From the NCBI GenBank assembly GCA_002316295.1, contig DCDF01000107.1, forward strand, positions 1 to 30,523: a DNA stretch of 30,523 bases. The letters are read 5' to 3'. Below the pieces are notes generated by a model. That model was not told where the DNA came from. It did no database searches and saw only the letters and a list, made by a program, of their open reading frames with translations. Below are positions 15,512 through 23,861 of this stretch, piece after piece. Numbering within the stretch: position 1 is the first letter of the stretch; each line of letters opens with the position of its first letter. Position numbers and translations under genes: made by a program. The DNA is from Syntrophaceae bacterium UBA1062. Lineage in GTDB: Bacteria; Desulfobacterota; Desulfomonilia; UBA1062.

Positions 15512-16765
15512 TCACGCCCTCGGTTGCTGGAGCCTTCTCTGTACAGCCGGTATTGCCTCGGCCTGCTGGAACATTTTGATCGGATGAGGCCCGGCGAGCT
15601 CCTGGCGATAGTCGTTCCCCGTCTTTCTGACCAGGCTGTCGATGACCGTCTCGCTGGGAGATCCTTTGGCGTTCACCGTACTCTGAAACGAAAAATACCG
15701 GTGATCTTTCGGCAGGTTCTCCGCTGGAACAAACTCGGCCTGATCGCCGGTAAGGGTTATCTGCGAGGCGAGGACGTCTCTGATATAATCCACATTCGAC
15801 TGGAACTTGAACACCTCGGGCATGCTCTGGGGCAGCAATGCTTCGGGGTCCTGTTTTTCATACTGTTTCATCAGCTCCGAGGCCATTTTCAGGTGCTCGA
15901 TCTCCATGGCGAGCGACTCCTCCCACAGGGCGCGTGCCTGGGCGTTGGGCTCGTCCTGCATCAGGGAGTAATACAGATAACACTCGTTGTACTCGTGAAG
16001 GAGAAGGTTTTCGAACCACGAAGCATTGGGGTCCAGGAGTGATTCGTAGTGGGATACGTGCTGCTCCTCGATCTGTGCGATCTCGAGGTAGAGGCCGCGG
16101 CTGAGCATGTCAATGGCGCGGTCGCCTATGTTCATGTAATAGTTCATGGTCTGCTGCTCGGCAGCGACGATAGTGAGGATGTGCATCTTGGTGGCGGGAT
16201 CGGCCGTTGTGAAGTCCGTAAAGTCCCGCACATCGTCGAACGGATGCCTGTGCTCCAGTGCCGTGGGCCTGCCGACCGTGATCTCCGTGTACTGTTTGGT
16301 GACCGACGACGGCTCCTTGCCTTCGGTGAGCTTCATGAGATTCGCATAGCGGTAGAGATGATCGAAGTCCTCGAGCAGAGCGAAGTCGAGCGCCTGTTTC
16401 ACATACGGGTCGTGTTCGTTGCGTGCCAGGAATGCGGTGAGATCCACCGCCACCTGCTCATAGCCGAGAGTCACCTCGAGATTCGATTCGTCTCCGGGGA
16501 TCATCCAGTTGATCGCCTTCTGCTGCTCCTGCTCCACTCTGCGGGTCAGGGCCAGGTGTCTTCTCAGATCCATATCGCTCGTATTTCGGGCAAACTGCCG
16601 CTTGAAGATCATCGCCTCCACCTCGATGCCGTTCATGAGAATGCCGCGGGTCCGGGTGTAGGGATGGACGGTTTCCTTGTCGTAGGGTTTGGAGTTCAGA
16701 TCCACCCAGTTTTTGAACTGTTTGTCGATAGGTATGCCTTTTTCTCTCAAAGGGTTGAACGCCAT
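15512..16765 (-). CDS. two-domain ferritin-like diiron protein
   Basis: A 417-residue protein with two ferritin-like four-helix bundles. Candidate ligands of the first are Glu in RRVEQEQQ (about 78), Glu in GYEQVAVDL (about 103) and Asp/His in LLEDFDHLYRY (133-136). The second has AAEQQTMNYY (203), IAQIEEQHVSHY (ExxH, 233-236), HEYNECY (258-261) and LAMEIEHLKM (ExxH, 288-291). Long polar N- and C-terminal extensions lack obvious domains. ATG 16765 is preceded by AAGGAGGG and starts a clear family-like sequence, while the longer frame to 16891 is not supported. Diiron ferritin-like proteins store iron or handle peroxide and oxygen; which applies here is unknown. The second pair of ExxH motifs is the stronger active-site candidate. 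Confidence 0.78.
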   Translation of the reverse strand: MAFNPLREKGIPIDKQFKNWVDLNSKPYDKETVHPYTRTRGILMNGIEVEAMIFKRQFARNTSDMDLRRHLALTRRVEQEQQKAINWMIPGDESNLEVTLGYEQVAVDLTAFLARNEHDPYVKQALDFALLEDFDHLYRYANLMKLTEGKEPSSVTKQYTEITVGRPTALEHRHPFDDVRDFTDFTTADPATKMHILTIVAAEQQTMNYYMNIGDRAIDMLSRGLYLEIAQIEEQHVSHYESLLDPNASWFENLLLHEYNECYLYYSLMQDEPNAQARALWEESLAMEIEHLKMASELMKQYEKQDPEALLPQSMPEVFKFQSNVDYIRDVLASQITLTGDQAEFVPAENLPKDHRYFSFQSTVNAKGSPSETVIDSLVRKTGNDYRQELAGPHPIKMFQQAEAIPAVQRRLQQPRA

Positions 16766-16957
16766 GATTCCCTCCTTGTCTTCGGTAGTGATCGGGACCG
16801 GCGGGCCGGGCAAGCCGCAGCCCCTTACAATAATCAATAAACCCTGCAGCGGGCCTCTAAATATGGAAAATCTGAAGACGGATCTAGACACGAGTCATTA
16901 TTGCGGATAAAATTCTGTAGCGAGCAAGGGCCTCAGACGATGTTCCGGACGGCCGTA

Positions 16958-17545
16958 TCAGTAGGAGATGGAACGGATGAGATCGAGCTTTTTTTCCAGA
17001 TAGCGTTTCAGGGGTTCCGTATCTCCAAACCAGAAGTGGTCTGCACCTTCGATGACGCTGATACGCTCCCGGTCCAGGATGCGATGCAGCTCAGCCTGAT
17101 CGCAGAACTGGTCGAGCGAGCCTGCTACGGCCCATACATTGAACCCCTTGAGGGAAGGAAAGGGGAACATGGCGGTGGGAGGAGATATGAAAATGCAGGG
17201 GACATCGACCTCCTGCAGAAAGTGTGCGGCCACCCAGGACCCGAATGAATAGCCGACGATGATGACCGGGTAGTCCAGGTGATTCACGACCGCCGCCAGA
17301 TCGGCCCTCTCTCCGATGCCGTTGTCGAAAGTGCCTCCGCTTCTGCCGACCCCGCGGAAATTGAAGCGCAAAGCGGAGTAGCCGCTCCCGAGAACCGCAT
17401 CCCATGCGGCCATGACGACATTGTTGTCCATGCTGCCTCCCATCAGGGAGTGGGGATGAGTGATCACGGCGCACATGCCTGCCGCGGGCACCTCTTCGTA
17501 CTCTGCCTCAAGCCTGGGGTTCTCTCCAATGAACAGAGAAGCCAT
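16958..17545 (-). CDS. alpha/beta-hydrolase fold protein
   Basis: A 195-residue cytosolic alpha/beta hydrolase. CAVITHPHSLMGGSMDNN is the HPH oxyanion-hole strand. YSALRFNFRGVGRSGGTFDNGIGE is the conserved FRGVGxSxG loop. IIVGYSFGSWVAAHF carries the nucleophile Ser in G-Y-S-F-G, and GSLDQFCD and EGADHFWFGD supply the acidic residue and catalytic His. All triad parts are in order and the length fits the compact bacterial group. The start at ATG 17545 is tentative: no good ribosome site is visible, and a TTG at 17581 would extend it. It is on the same strand as, and about 190 bases upstream of, the ferritin-like gene. The substrate is unknown, but esters or peptides are likely. Confidence 0.82.
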   Translation of the reverse strand: MASLFIGENPRLEAEYEEVPAAGMCAVITHPHSLMGGSMDNNVVMAAWDAVLGSGYSALRFNFRGVGRSGGTFDNGIGERADLAAVVNHLDYPVIIVGYSFGSWVAAHFLQEVDVPCIFISPPTAMFPFPSLKGFNVWAVAGSLDQFCDQAELHRILDRERISVIEGADHFWFGDTEPLKRYLEKKLDLIRSISY

Positions 17546-17627
17546 GATAAAGTATATATTCCCATATGCGGCTGAAATCAATGAAAGAACGACGCGGGGA
17601 GATCGTTCGTGAAAGACGGGGGAGGCT

Positions 17628-18410
17628 CTAATGGGATTGGGCTTTGGGCAGAAGAATGATGCCGTCCGCCACGGTAAGTATGGTTATGTGAGGTTTGATG
17701 TTCATGGCCCTGAGCAGGGGAATGCTCACCCCTTCGAACTTTGTAGGCGTGATGTCCATGGCGACCGGCAGGGTTGAATCGGTGCTGTCCGGCCAGGGCA
17801 CCACCGAGAAGGTGTCATAAGTGTTCAGGTGGTCGGCCAGGGTGGGTTTGTGGGAGAATGCCCATTCGATGCCCTTGAGCACATGTCGCGCCCCCACGAT
17901 CACGATGGCCTTTTCATCGGGATGCTCCTCGAGGTAGGAGACCACCTTTCTCGACATCCATTCGTCTCGGCCGATAGGGGAGGGGACGTCCGTGTCGATG
18001 GCAACGATGTTCATGCGCAGGTTCCTCGCCTCCTTGAGAATCTCCAGGAAGCTCGGCGAGGTCACGATGCTGTGGACCCAGATCCCGTCGACGTCGATGA
18101 GCCCCTGGCAGAACCTTTCTATGTTCGGCTGCTGGGAACAGGGGATCTCAACGAAGAGTGTATTGATCTTGGCCTGCTCCACGAGCGTGGGGAGCGCGCC
18201 GGCGATCACCTCATGGATGTAGGCGTTTCGATGATGTGTTCCGATGAGCAGGATCCGCTTTTCCTTTGCCTTGTTCACCAGATACGCCGTGGGGTTGTCC
18301 GCGAGTTCGAGATCGAGGGAATACGCTCTCACAGCCGGCATGCCCATCAAGGCCACGAGCAGAAGATAAAATGCAAGGTCTCTTGTGTAATATCGTAGCT
18401 GCCCCATCAT
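17628..18410 (-). CDS. exported TraB/ChaN-like protein
   Basis: A 260-residue protein with a signal peptide (LAFYLLLVALMGMPAVRA, cleavage near residue 29) followed by a fold resembling the TraB/PrgY/GumN and ChaN/EreA superfamily. The opening strand ILLIGTHHRNAYIHEVIAG carries a GTHH pair in the position used for metal or haem ligands. NTLFVEIPCSQQ follows the usual spacing for the second conserved acidic strand, and IVIVGARHVLKG supplies a later His. EERERE-type helices seen in TraB proteins are missing. No strong ribosome site precedes ATG 18410. The gene is 30 bases downstream of the dihydrouridine synthase, on the same strand. Biochemical role is unknown; ChaN-like proteins bind haem or act as proteases in some proposals. 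Confidence 0.6.
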   Translation of the reverse strand: MMGQLRYYTRDLAFYLLLVALMGMPAVRAYSLDLELADNPTAYLVNKAKEKRILLIGTHHRNAYIHEVIAGALPTLVEQAKINTLFVEIPCSQQPNIERFCQGLIDVDGIWVHSIVTSPSFLEILKEARNLRMNIVAIDTDVPSPIGRDEWMSRKVVSYLEEHPDEKAIVIVGARHVLKGIEWAFSHKPTLADHLNTYDTFSVVPWPDSTDSTLPVAMDITPTKFEGVSIPLLRAMNIKPHITILTVADGIILLPKAQSH

Positions 18411-18440
18411 CTGAAAAAACTTTTCGGTAAGATTTCATCA

Positions 18441-19391
18441 TTACATACCAGAATCCCGGCTGGCTGGCAACCTTTTTATGATCGCCTGAAGCTCCTGAAA
18501 TGACGCGGCCTTGCAGGCGAGGCTGCGGAAACGGGAAGCCCCGTCGATGCCTCTCACATACCCGGAGATGAACTTCCTCATGAATACCGTGCCCTTCTGC
18601 CGACCGTAGAGGCTGCACAGCATGTCCAGATGTTCGAGCATGATTTCCCTGCGCTCATCGATATCCGGGGGTTTCCCTCCTGCGAGCTCCCGAAAGATCC
18701 ACGGCCTCCCTACGGCTGCGCGGCCCACCATAAACCCGTCTGCGCCCAGAGCGCGGAGGCGTTCGATGTCCGAGCCGATTCGGATGTCGCCGCTCGCAAC
18801 GACGGAAACGGCGGTGCTGCGCCTGAGATCGGAGAGCAGCTCCCAGCGTGGTATTCCTTTGTACATTTCCATCCTGGTCCTCGGATGGAGAATGATGCAC
18901 CGGACGCCGGCCATCTCGACCGCTCCGGCGAGCTCTCGAGCGTTGATGGAGGCGCTGTCCCAGCCGGCGCGCATCTTTACGCTCACCGGGATGCTCACCG
19001 CTGAGGCCACGGCTTGCGTCAGGTGCTGAGCCAGGGGGACGTCACGCATCAGGGCCGCGCCGGCGCCCCTGTTCACGACCTTTTTTACGGGGCAGCCCAT
19101 GTTGATATCGATGCCGTCGAACCCGGCATCCTCGATGATCTTTGCCGCGAGTGCGGCGTCACTGGATGAATGGGCGAAAATCTGGGCGATCAGGGGAGCG
19201 TCCTGTGGAGGTCTCTTCAGAAGACACAAGGTGTTCTTGGTGTTGCGGACCAGCCCTTCGGCGCTTATCATCTCCGTGTAGCACAGCTCGGCTCCGAAGC
19301 GCCTCGAAAGAATGCGCATGGGCCAGTTGGTGTAGCCCGAGAGGGGCGCGAGCAGGAGGCCGCGCTCGAGGGTGATGCCATAAAGTCTCAT
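18441..19391 (-). CDS. dus: tRNA-dihydrouridine synthase (DusB-like)
   Basis: A 316-residue FMN enzyme reducing uridines in the tRNA D-loop with NADPH. The TIM-barrel opens with LERGLLLAPLSGYTNWPMRILSRRFG, whose LAPLSGYTN is the first FMN-binding element. DINMGCPVKKVVNRGAGAALMRD carries the catalytic Cys (about residue 100), VKMRAGWD and ILHPRTR supply FMN and RNA contacts, and DGFMVGRAAVGRPWIFRE ends the barrel. A C-terminal helical domain follows. The start at 19391 fits the family and overlaps the stop of the YhcC-like gene as ATGA; the frame is open to 19481, but that part is not family-like. Housekeeping tRNA-modification gene within a minus-strand operon with the radical SAM protein and the Ldh oxidoreductase. 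Confidence 0.92.
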   Translation of the reverse strand: MRLYGITLERGLLLAPLSGYTNWPMRILSRRFGAELCYTEMISAEGLVRNTKNTLCLLKRPPQDAPLIAQIFAHSSSDAALAAKIIEDAGFDGIDINMGCPVKKVVNRGAGAALMRDVPLAQHLTQAVASAVSIPVSVKMRAGWDSASINARELAGAVEMAGVRCIILHPRTRMEMYKGIPRWELLSDLRRSTAVSVVASGDIRIGSDIERLRALGADGFMVGRAAVGRPWIFRELAGGKPPDIDERREIMLEHLDMLCSLYGRQKGTVFMRKFISGYVRGIDGASRFRSLACKAASFQELQAIIKRLPASRDSGM

Positions 19392-20308
19392 GGTTCGGTA
19401 TACAGACTCCCCTGGACCAGCCCCGACAGCTCCATCTCCCGATGCACGGCGTCGAGCGCCTGCCTCTTGTCCAGGGCCCATTGGGGCTCGATCAGCTCTT
19501 CCCCATGGGGGTCTCCCGTTATACGCTGCACCACGATGTCTTTGCGCAGGTGTGCGATGAAGCGGGCAGCGGCCTGTGCATACGCGGGCATGTCCATCGG
19601 CTCATACTCTCCGTTCCTGTACATGCGCTCGAGTTCCGTGCCGCGGACGATGTAGAGCAGGTGGATCTTGACATCGGTGACCGGCAGGCTGGACACGAGC
19701 GCGGCGGTGGCCAGGAAATCATCCATGCCCTCACCGGGCAGTCCGATGATCACGTGGGCGCAGATCCGCAGGGGAAAATCCGCGGTGAGCCGCACCGCCC
19801 GTATGAACGCATCGGCATCGTGCCCGCGCCGGATAAGCTTCAGGGTTTTGTCGCTGGCCGACTGGAGCCCGTACTCCATCCACACGAGGCGCTGCGGTGC
19901 ATAGGAGCTGATGAGGCCGAGTCTGTCCCTGTCGATGCAGTCCGGCCTGGTGCCGACGGCGATGCCCACGATCTCAGGGTAGGGCAGGACAGCATCGAAG
20001 TTCGCCTGCAGGGTCGGAAGATCCGCATAGGTATTGGAATAGGACTGGAAGTAGGCGATAAAGGCCCGCGCCCCGTACCGCCTGGACATGACCTTCATCT
20101 GGGTCTCGATCTGCCCTCGAAGGTCAACACCCCTGGACATGGCCCCGGTCCCGGATCCGGCGGCGTTGCAGTAGATGCATCCCCCTCGTTTCATCTCATC
20201 CCTGTTGGGGCAGCTCAAGCCAGCATCCAAGGTGATTTTCTGCACCCTCTGTCCGAAACGTTCCCGCAAAAAAGAGCTGAAGGTCCGGTACAGAGGCCGC
20301 CTCATCAT
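19388..20308 (-). CDS. yhcC: YhcC-family radical SAM protein (TIGR01212)
   Basis: A 306-residue radical S-adenosylmethionine enzyme. The [4Fe-4S] motif is spaced as in the YhcC/TIGR01212 group rather than CxxxCxxC: LSCPNRDEMKRGGCIYC gives Cys33, Cys44 and Cys47 (C-x10-C-x2-C). IAYFQSYSNTYADL and VGIAVGTRPDCIDRD are further family landmarks, with VWMEYGLQSASDKTLKLIRRGH as the radical SAM beta-strand 4-5 region. Its product is not established. A second ATG lies immediately after the first. The gene overlaps the Ldh-family gene upstream by four bases and the dus gene downstream by four bases, so all three are one operon. Confidence 0.88.
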   Translation of the reverse strand: MMRRPLYRTFSSFLRERFGQRVQKITLDAGLSCPNRDEMKRGGCIYCNAAGSGTGAMSRGVDLRGQIETQMKVMSRRYGARAFIAYFQSYSNTYADLPTLQANFDAVLPYPEIVGIAVGTRPDCIDRDRLGLISSYAPQRLVWMEYGLQSASDKTLKLIRRGHDADAFIRAVRLTADFPLRICAHVIIGLPGEGMDDFLATAALVSSLPVTDVKIHLLYIVRGTELERMYRNGEYEPMDMPAYAQAAARFIAHLRKDIVVQRITGDPHGEELIEPQWALDKRQALDAVHREMELSGLVQGSLYTEP

Positions 20309-21414
20309 AAGAACGGGAAACCGAAGCCTTTCAAGGCCAGGTCCCTGCTCAGGTCTTTCATGATCTTCTGGAGGGGAGGATTGATGGGAATGCCCTCCTG
20401 CTTGCGAACCTTGACCTTGTCGAACTCCTTTTCACCGGCAAGATAGATCTTCTGCCTGCCCGGTACCTTTGCAGATCCTCTGATCTCGCGCATGATGGAA
20501 CCGGTGATGCTTCTGAACAGGGGCAGCGGAACGAAGCTCTCGATGTTCACGGCCACGAAGAAATGGCCCAGCCTGTGGTACGCGGGCCTTCCGTTTTCAA
20601 AACCGCTCAAGGCCTTGCCGAAGCTGCCGCCTGTCAGCGAGGCGCATAATATCTCCACCATGACTCCCAGCCCGTAGCCCTTGTGGCCGCCCAGCTCCTC
20701 GCCCGCTCCGCCCAGAGGAAGCAGGGACGCGGTGCCCTTTACCAGGGTCTGGAGCAGCTCGACGCTGTCCGTGGGCTCCCTGCCTTCTCTGTCGATGGTG
20801 AGCCCTTTCGGGGTGGGCTTGCCGTCGCGTGCATAGACCTCGATCTTGCCCCGCTGGGTGGTGGAGGTGGCGATGTCGAGCAGGAAGGGATGCCCTTCGT
20901 CTGTCGGTGCGCCGAAGCTGATGGGGTTCGTGCCGATCACGGGCTCGACCCCGAAGGTGGGCGCAACGGACGGGCGGGCGTTGGAAAAGGCCAGACCGAC
21001 CATGTTCTGCCTGATGGCCATATTCGGGTAATACCCTGTGATGCCGAAATGGGTGCTGTTGCGCACCCCGACCATGCCGACATTGGATTTCTTCGCCTTT
21101 TCGATGGCGAGGCTCATGGCCCGGTGGGCGATCACATGGCCCATCCCGTGGTTGCCGTCGATCAGGGCTGTGTTTTCGGTCTCCTTGACAACGGTCTCTT
21201 TGGTCACGGGCATCAGGATTCCGTCTTTGATCCGATCCACATACATCTTGAACCGTCCGATGCCGTGGGACTCCACCCCGCGAAGATCGGATTCAATCAG
21301 CACGGCGGCACAGATCCGGGCGTCCTGCTCCGGGACGCCCAGTGAGATGAACCCCTCTTTCATGAAGCGTTCGAGCTCCCGATAATCAACCAAAACAGTG
21401 CCTGATGTTTCCAT
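20305..21414 (-). CDS. Ldh-family NAD(P)-dependent oxidoreductase
   Basis: A 369-residue dehydrogenase of the malate/L-lactate/ureidoglycolate (LDH2/MDG) family, not the classical Rossmann LDH. Family marks include ESDLRGVESHGIGRFK (the D-x-R-G-x2-S-HG motif, His50), VGVRNSTHFGITGYY (His122), VIGTNPISFGAPTD and LDIATSTTQRGKIEVYARDGKPTP, all strongly conserved. The substrate could be lactate, malate, sulfolactate or a related 2-hydroxyacid. ATG 21414 follows AAGGAG by about eight bases; the open frame starts earlier at 21453. It is the first gene of the minus-strand operon Ldh-YhcC-Dus and is next to the LysR regulator without sharing its control region. Confidence 0.88.
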   Translation of the reverse strand: METSGTVLVDYRELERFMKEGFISLGVPEQDARICAAVLIESDLRGVESHGIGRFKMYVDRIKDGILMPVTKETVVKETENTALIDGNHGMGHVIAHRAMSLAIEKAKKSNVGMVGVRNSTHFGITGYYPNMAIRQNMVGLAFSNARPSVAPTFGVEPVIGTNPISFGAPTDEGHPFLLDIATSTTQRGKIEVYARDGKPTPKGLTIDREGREPTDSVELLQTLVKGTASLLPLGGAGEELGGHKGYGLGVMVEILCASLTGGSFGKALSGFENGRPAYHRLGHFFVAVNIESFVPLPLFRSITGSIMREIRGSAKVPGRQKIYLAGEKEFDKVKVRKQEGIPINPPLQKIMKDLSRDLALKGFGFPFL

Positions 21415-21564
21415 GGATGTGTCTCCTTGTCGGGAAAAAGATGCAGTGGTCATGGTTGGTTCTCATAGCAGATCGATGCGGGTTCGTGAAGAGGAAAGAA
21501 TTCATCGCCGTACCGGACATGTACGGCCCTCGGGCATGAACGAGGGTCTTTTTCGGGAAACGGC

Positions 21565-22500
21565 TCAGGACGGCTGCAGGTCTATGGCGTATGCCCTCGC
21601 ATACTCCAGAAACGCCCGGTGATGCGGCAATAGGGCGAACTGTTTTCGGGTGACGATCGAAAAGCTGCGCAGAATCCTCGGAGTCTTCAGAGGTATCCGG
21701 ACCACGAGACCCTGCTCCAGCTCGCGTTTCACCGCGTGGATGGAAATGACCGATACGCCCAGTCCTGCGATCACGGCCTCCTTGACCGCCTCCGACGAGC
21801 CGAGCTCGCAGGCGATGGAAAAGCGGGACAACGGCGGCAGGTCGTGGGCGCTCAGATAGTGCTCGAAAACAGACCTGGTGCCCGACCCCTTTTCTCTGAG
21901 GATGAAAGGCTCCTCGAGAATATCCTGTATGTCCGCAGGGCGTCCCCCCTCCATCCGGTGCCCCTTTCTCGCCGTAAGAATCAGCTCGTCGTCCCAGACA
22001 GGCTCGCTGTTGAGCCTTCTGTCGTGAATTTCCCTGCCGATGAAGCCGATCTCCGCCTGGCCGCCCAGCACCATATCGACGACATCGTCGCTGTCGCTCG
22101 ACAGGATATGCACCTGTATGTCCGGATGCCTCTTCTTGAGACCGGTGAGGACGGAAGGCAGAATGTATGTAGAAGGAATGGTGCTGGTCGCGATGAAGAC
22201 GTGGCCGGATACCTTGTCGCTGAGCGAAACGATCTTCTCCCGCGCCTCGTCTCTGATTTTCAGGATCTTTTTCGCGTATCCGTAGAGAATGGAGCCCTCT
22301 TCGGTCAGCGATATGCCGGTCTTGGTGCGGTTGATGAGCCGGCAGTTCGTGAATGTCTCGAGGTTCCTGATGTGCTTGCTTATGGAAGGCTGAGAAAGGA
22401 GCATCTTCTTTGCCGCTTCCGAGAAGCTCCGCTCCTCGACGAGGAAAACCAGGGCCTCCAGCTGCTGGATCGTGATGCTCTTGAACTGGTCTGCAATCAT
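21565..22500 (-). CDS. LysR-family regulator, selenium-metabolism group
   Basis: A 311-residue LysR-type transcription factor. Residues 8-67 form the winged-helix DNA-binding domain (QQLEALVFLVEERSFSEAAK and the recognition helix QPSISKHIRNLE). A linker follows, and two lobes of periplasmic-binding-protein type run from about residue 95 to 295, including VFIATSTIPSTYILPSVLTG and ELILTARKGHRME. The sequence resembles the LysR group named after selenium metabolism, and the gene is divergent from selD with yedF/yedE beyond, which strongly supports that role. The open frame runs far upstream, but the protein clearly starts at MIADQFKSI. No ribosome site precedes this ATG; a -10-like TATAGA ends seven bases before it, so the transcript may be leaderless. 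The effector is unknown. Confidence 0.85.
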   Translation of the reverse strand: MIADQFKSITIQQLEALVFLVEERSFSEAAKKMLLSQPSISKHIRNLETFTNCRLINRTKTGISLTEEGSILYGYAKKILKIRDEAREKIVSLSDKVSGHVFIATSTIPSTYILPSVLTGLKKRHPDIQVHILSSDSDDVVDMVLGGQAEIGFIGREIHDRRLNSEPVWDDELILTARKGHRMEGGRPADIQDILEEPFILREKGSGTRSVFEHYLSAHDLPPLSRFSIACELGSSEAVKEAVIAGLGVSVISIHAVKRELEQGLVVRIPLKTPRILRSFSIVTRKQFALLPHHRAFLEYARAYAIDLQPS

Positions 22501-22506
22501 GGAAAT

Positions 22507-22536
22507 TCTATAACTCAGGCAGCCGGTCAAGATCAA
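22507..22536 (-). promoter_or_regulatory. candidate lysR promoter with nearly leaderless start
   Basis: On the minus strand TTGATC (22531-22536) and TATAGA (22507-22512) are 18 bases apart. Initiation about seven bases after the -10 element would fall at or near the lysR ATG (22500), where no ribosome site is seen. Confidence 0.4.
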
Positions 22537-22553
22537 TATGGAATATAAATATA

Positions 22554-22582
22554 TTGAATGAAAAACATTCTCAAAGTATAAG
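22554..22582 (+). promoter_or_regulatory. candidate selD promoter with overlapping dyad
   Basis: TTGAAT (22554-22559) and TATAAG (22577-22582) are 17 bases apart, giving a leader of about 93 bases before the selD ATG. The spacer region contains the inverted repeat GAATG-N5-CATTC (22556-22570), overlapping the -35. This is where a LysR dimer could bind, and the divergent lysR gene is the obvious candidate. Confidence 0.5.
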
Positions 22583-22681
22583 CTAGAACAGTCGAAGCCG
22601 AGCCGGCGTACGGCCTGTATGTATGTCGGATTATGGATGAATACTATCGACATGCGCGAAACAAGAGCAGGAGCGAAAGAG

Positions 22682-23740
22682 ATGGATAACAGAACACGAA
22701 ACGGAAAAGTGAAACTCACCTCCATGGTACGCGGTGCCGGTTGAGCGTGCAAGCTCGGTCCGGAGGTTCTGGACAAGGCAATTTGTTCGCTGCCGGTCAT
22801 GACGCACCCCGACTTGCTGGTGGGCATGGAGAACCCCGACGATGCCGGGGTGTATCGGATCAACGACGATCTGGCGCTGATACTCACCCTGGATTTTTTC
22901 ACTCCGGTGGTGGACGAACCCTATCTCTTCGGCCAGATCGCGGTGGCTAATGCCCTGAGCGACGTATATGCCATGGGCGGCAGGCCCGTGCTCGCCATGA
23001 ACATCATCTGCTTTCCCCAGGACGGGGACATATCGATTCTGAAGGATATCCTGAAAGGAGGCTTCGACAAGATGAGCGAGGCTGGCGTGCTCCTGATCGG
23101 GGGGCACAGTGTCGACGATCGGGAGATCAAGTACGGCCTGTCGGTGACCGGCACCGTGCATCCGCGCAAGATACTCGCGAACAGGGGCTCCCGGCCGGGG
23201 GACAGGCTCGTGCTCACCAAGCCTCTCGGGACGGGCGTCGTGGCCACGGCGGTCAAGGCGGACATGGCGAGCCGGCAGGCACAAGAGAAGGTCATCCGCT
23301 CCATGAACACGCTCAACCGGGTTCCCGCCGAGATCATGGAAGGTTTCGCGGTCCATGCCTGCACGGATATCACCGGGTTCGGCCTCCTGGGCCATGCGTG
23401 CGAGATGATCGAGAACACCGCTGCGGGAATTGTCGTGTACGCTTCGCGTGTGCCTGTGTTCGAAGAGGCCCTGGAGTATGCGGGAATGGGGCTCATACCG
23501 GGCGGGGCGTATCGCAACGAGAAATTCAGGCAGACACTTGTCGACACAGAGGGAGAAATCGACGACGACCGCATGAAGCTCATGTTCGATCCCCAGACTT
23601 CAGGCGGGCTCCTCATCTCCCTGGAGGCCGGGGAGGCGGAAAAACTCCTTGCCGAGCTCCATGCACACGGGATCGCTGAGGCTGCCATTATCGGCGAAAT
23701 CACGGAGGAGCACCCGGGCAGGATCGTAATAAAGCCCTAG
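22682..23740 (+). CDS. selD: selenide, water dikinase with selenocysteine at the active site
   Basis: SelD makes selenophosphate from selenide and ATP, the selenium donor for selenocysteine and selenouridine synthesis. The gene starts at ATG 22682 (AGGAG eight bases upstream) and codes 352 residues. Codon 21 is TGA (22742-22744), in the context GAG-U-ACKLGPEVLDKA, aligning with the GAGCGCK active-site motif of E. coli SelD. The TGA replaces the catalytic Cys and the essential Lys is at 24. Reading on in the same frame gives a complete SelD: NPDDAGVYRINDDLALILTLD, AVANALSDVYAMGGRP, VTGTVHPRKIL, DITGFGLLGHACEM and FDPQTSGGLLIS, all family landmarks. A hairpin resembling a bSECIS follows the TGA. 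A stop-only reading would start at ATG 22799 and lose the catalytic site. Neighbours lysR, yedF and yedE fit selenium metabolism. Confidence 0.93.
22758..22774 (+). promoter_or_regulatory. candidate bacterial SECIS element in selD
   Basis: GTCC (22758-22761) pairs with GGAC (22771-22774); a G-T and a G-C pair may extend it inward, leaving an AGGTT apical loop. The two Gs of the loop lie about 21 bases after the TGA, within the range reported for bSECIS elements, and the GGU-type loop is the SelB recognition feature. The hairpin lies inside the coding sequence, as expected for bacteria. Confidence 0.6.
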
Positions 23741-23861
23741 ACAGGACCGCTCCCGCGCGGCAGGTGGGGGTGGAAAATAAGGCTCCGGGACGACTGATGT
23801 GAACCGATCCGGCTCCCTCTGTGCTTTTCCGCAATCGGGAACGTCAGCGACGATACAGCGT

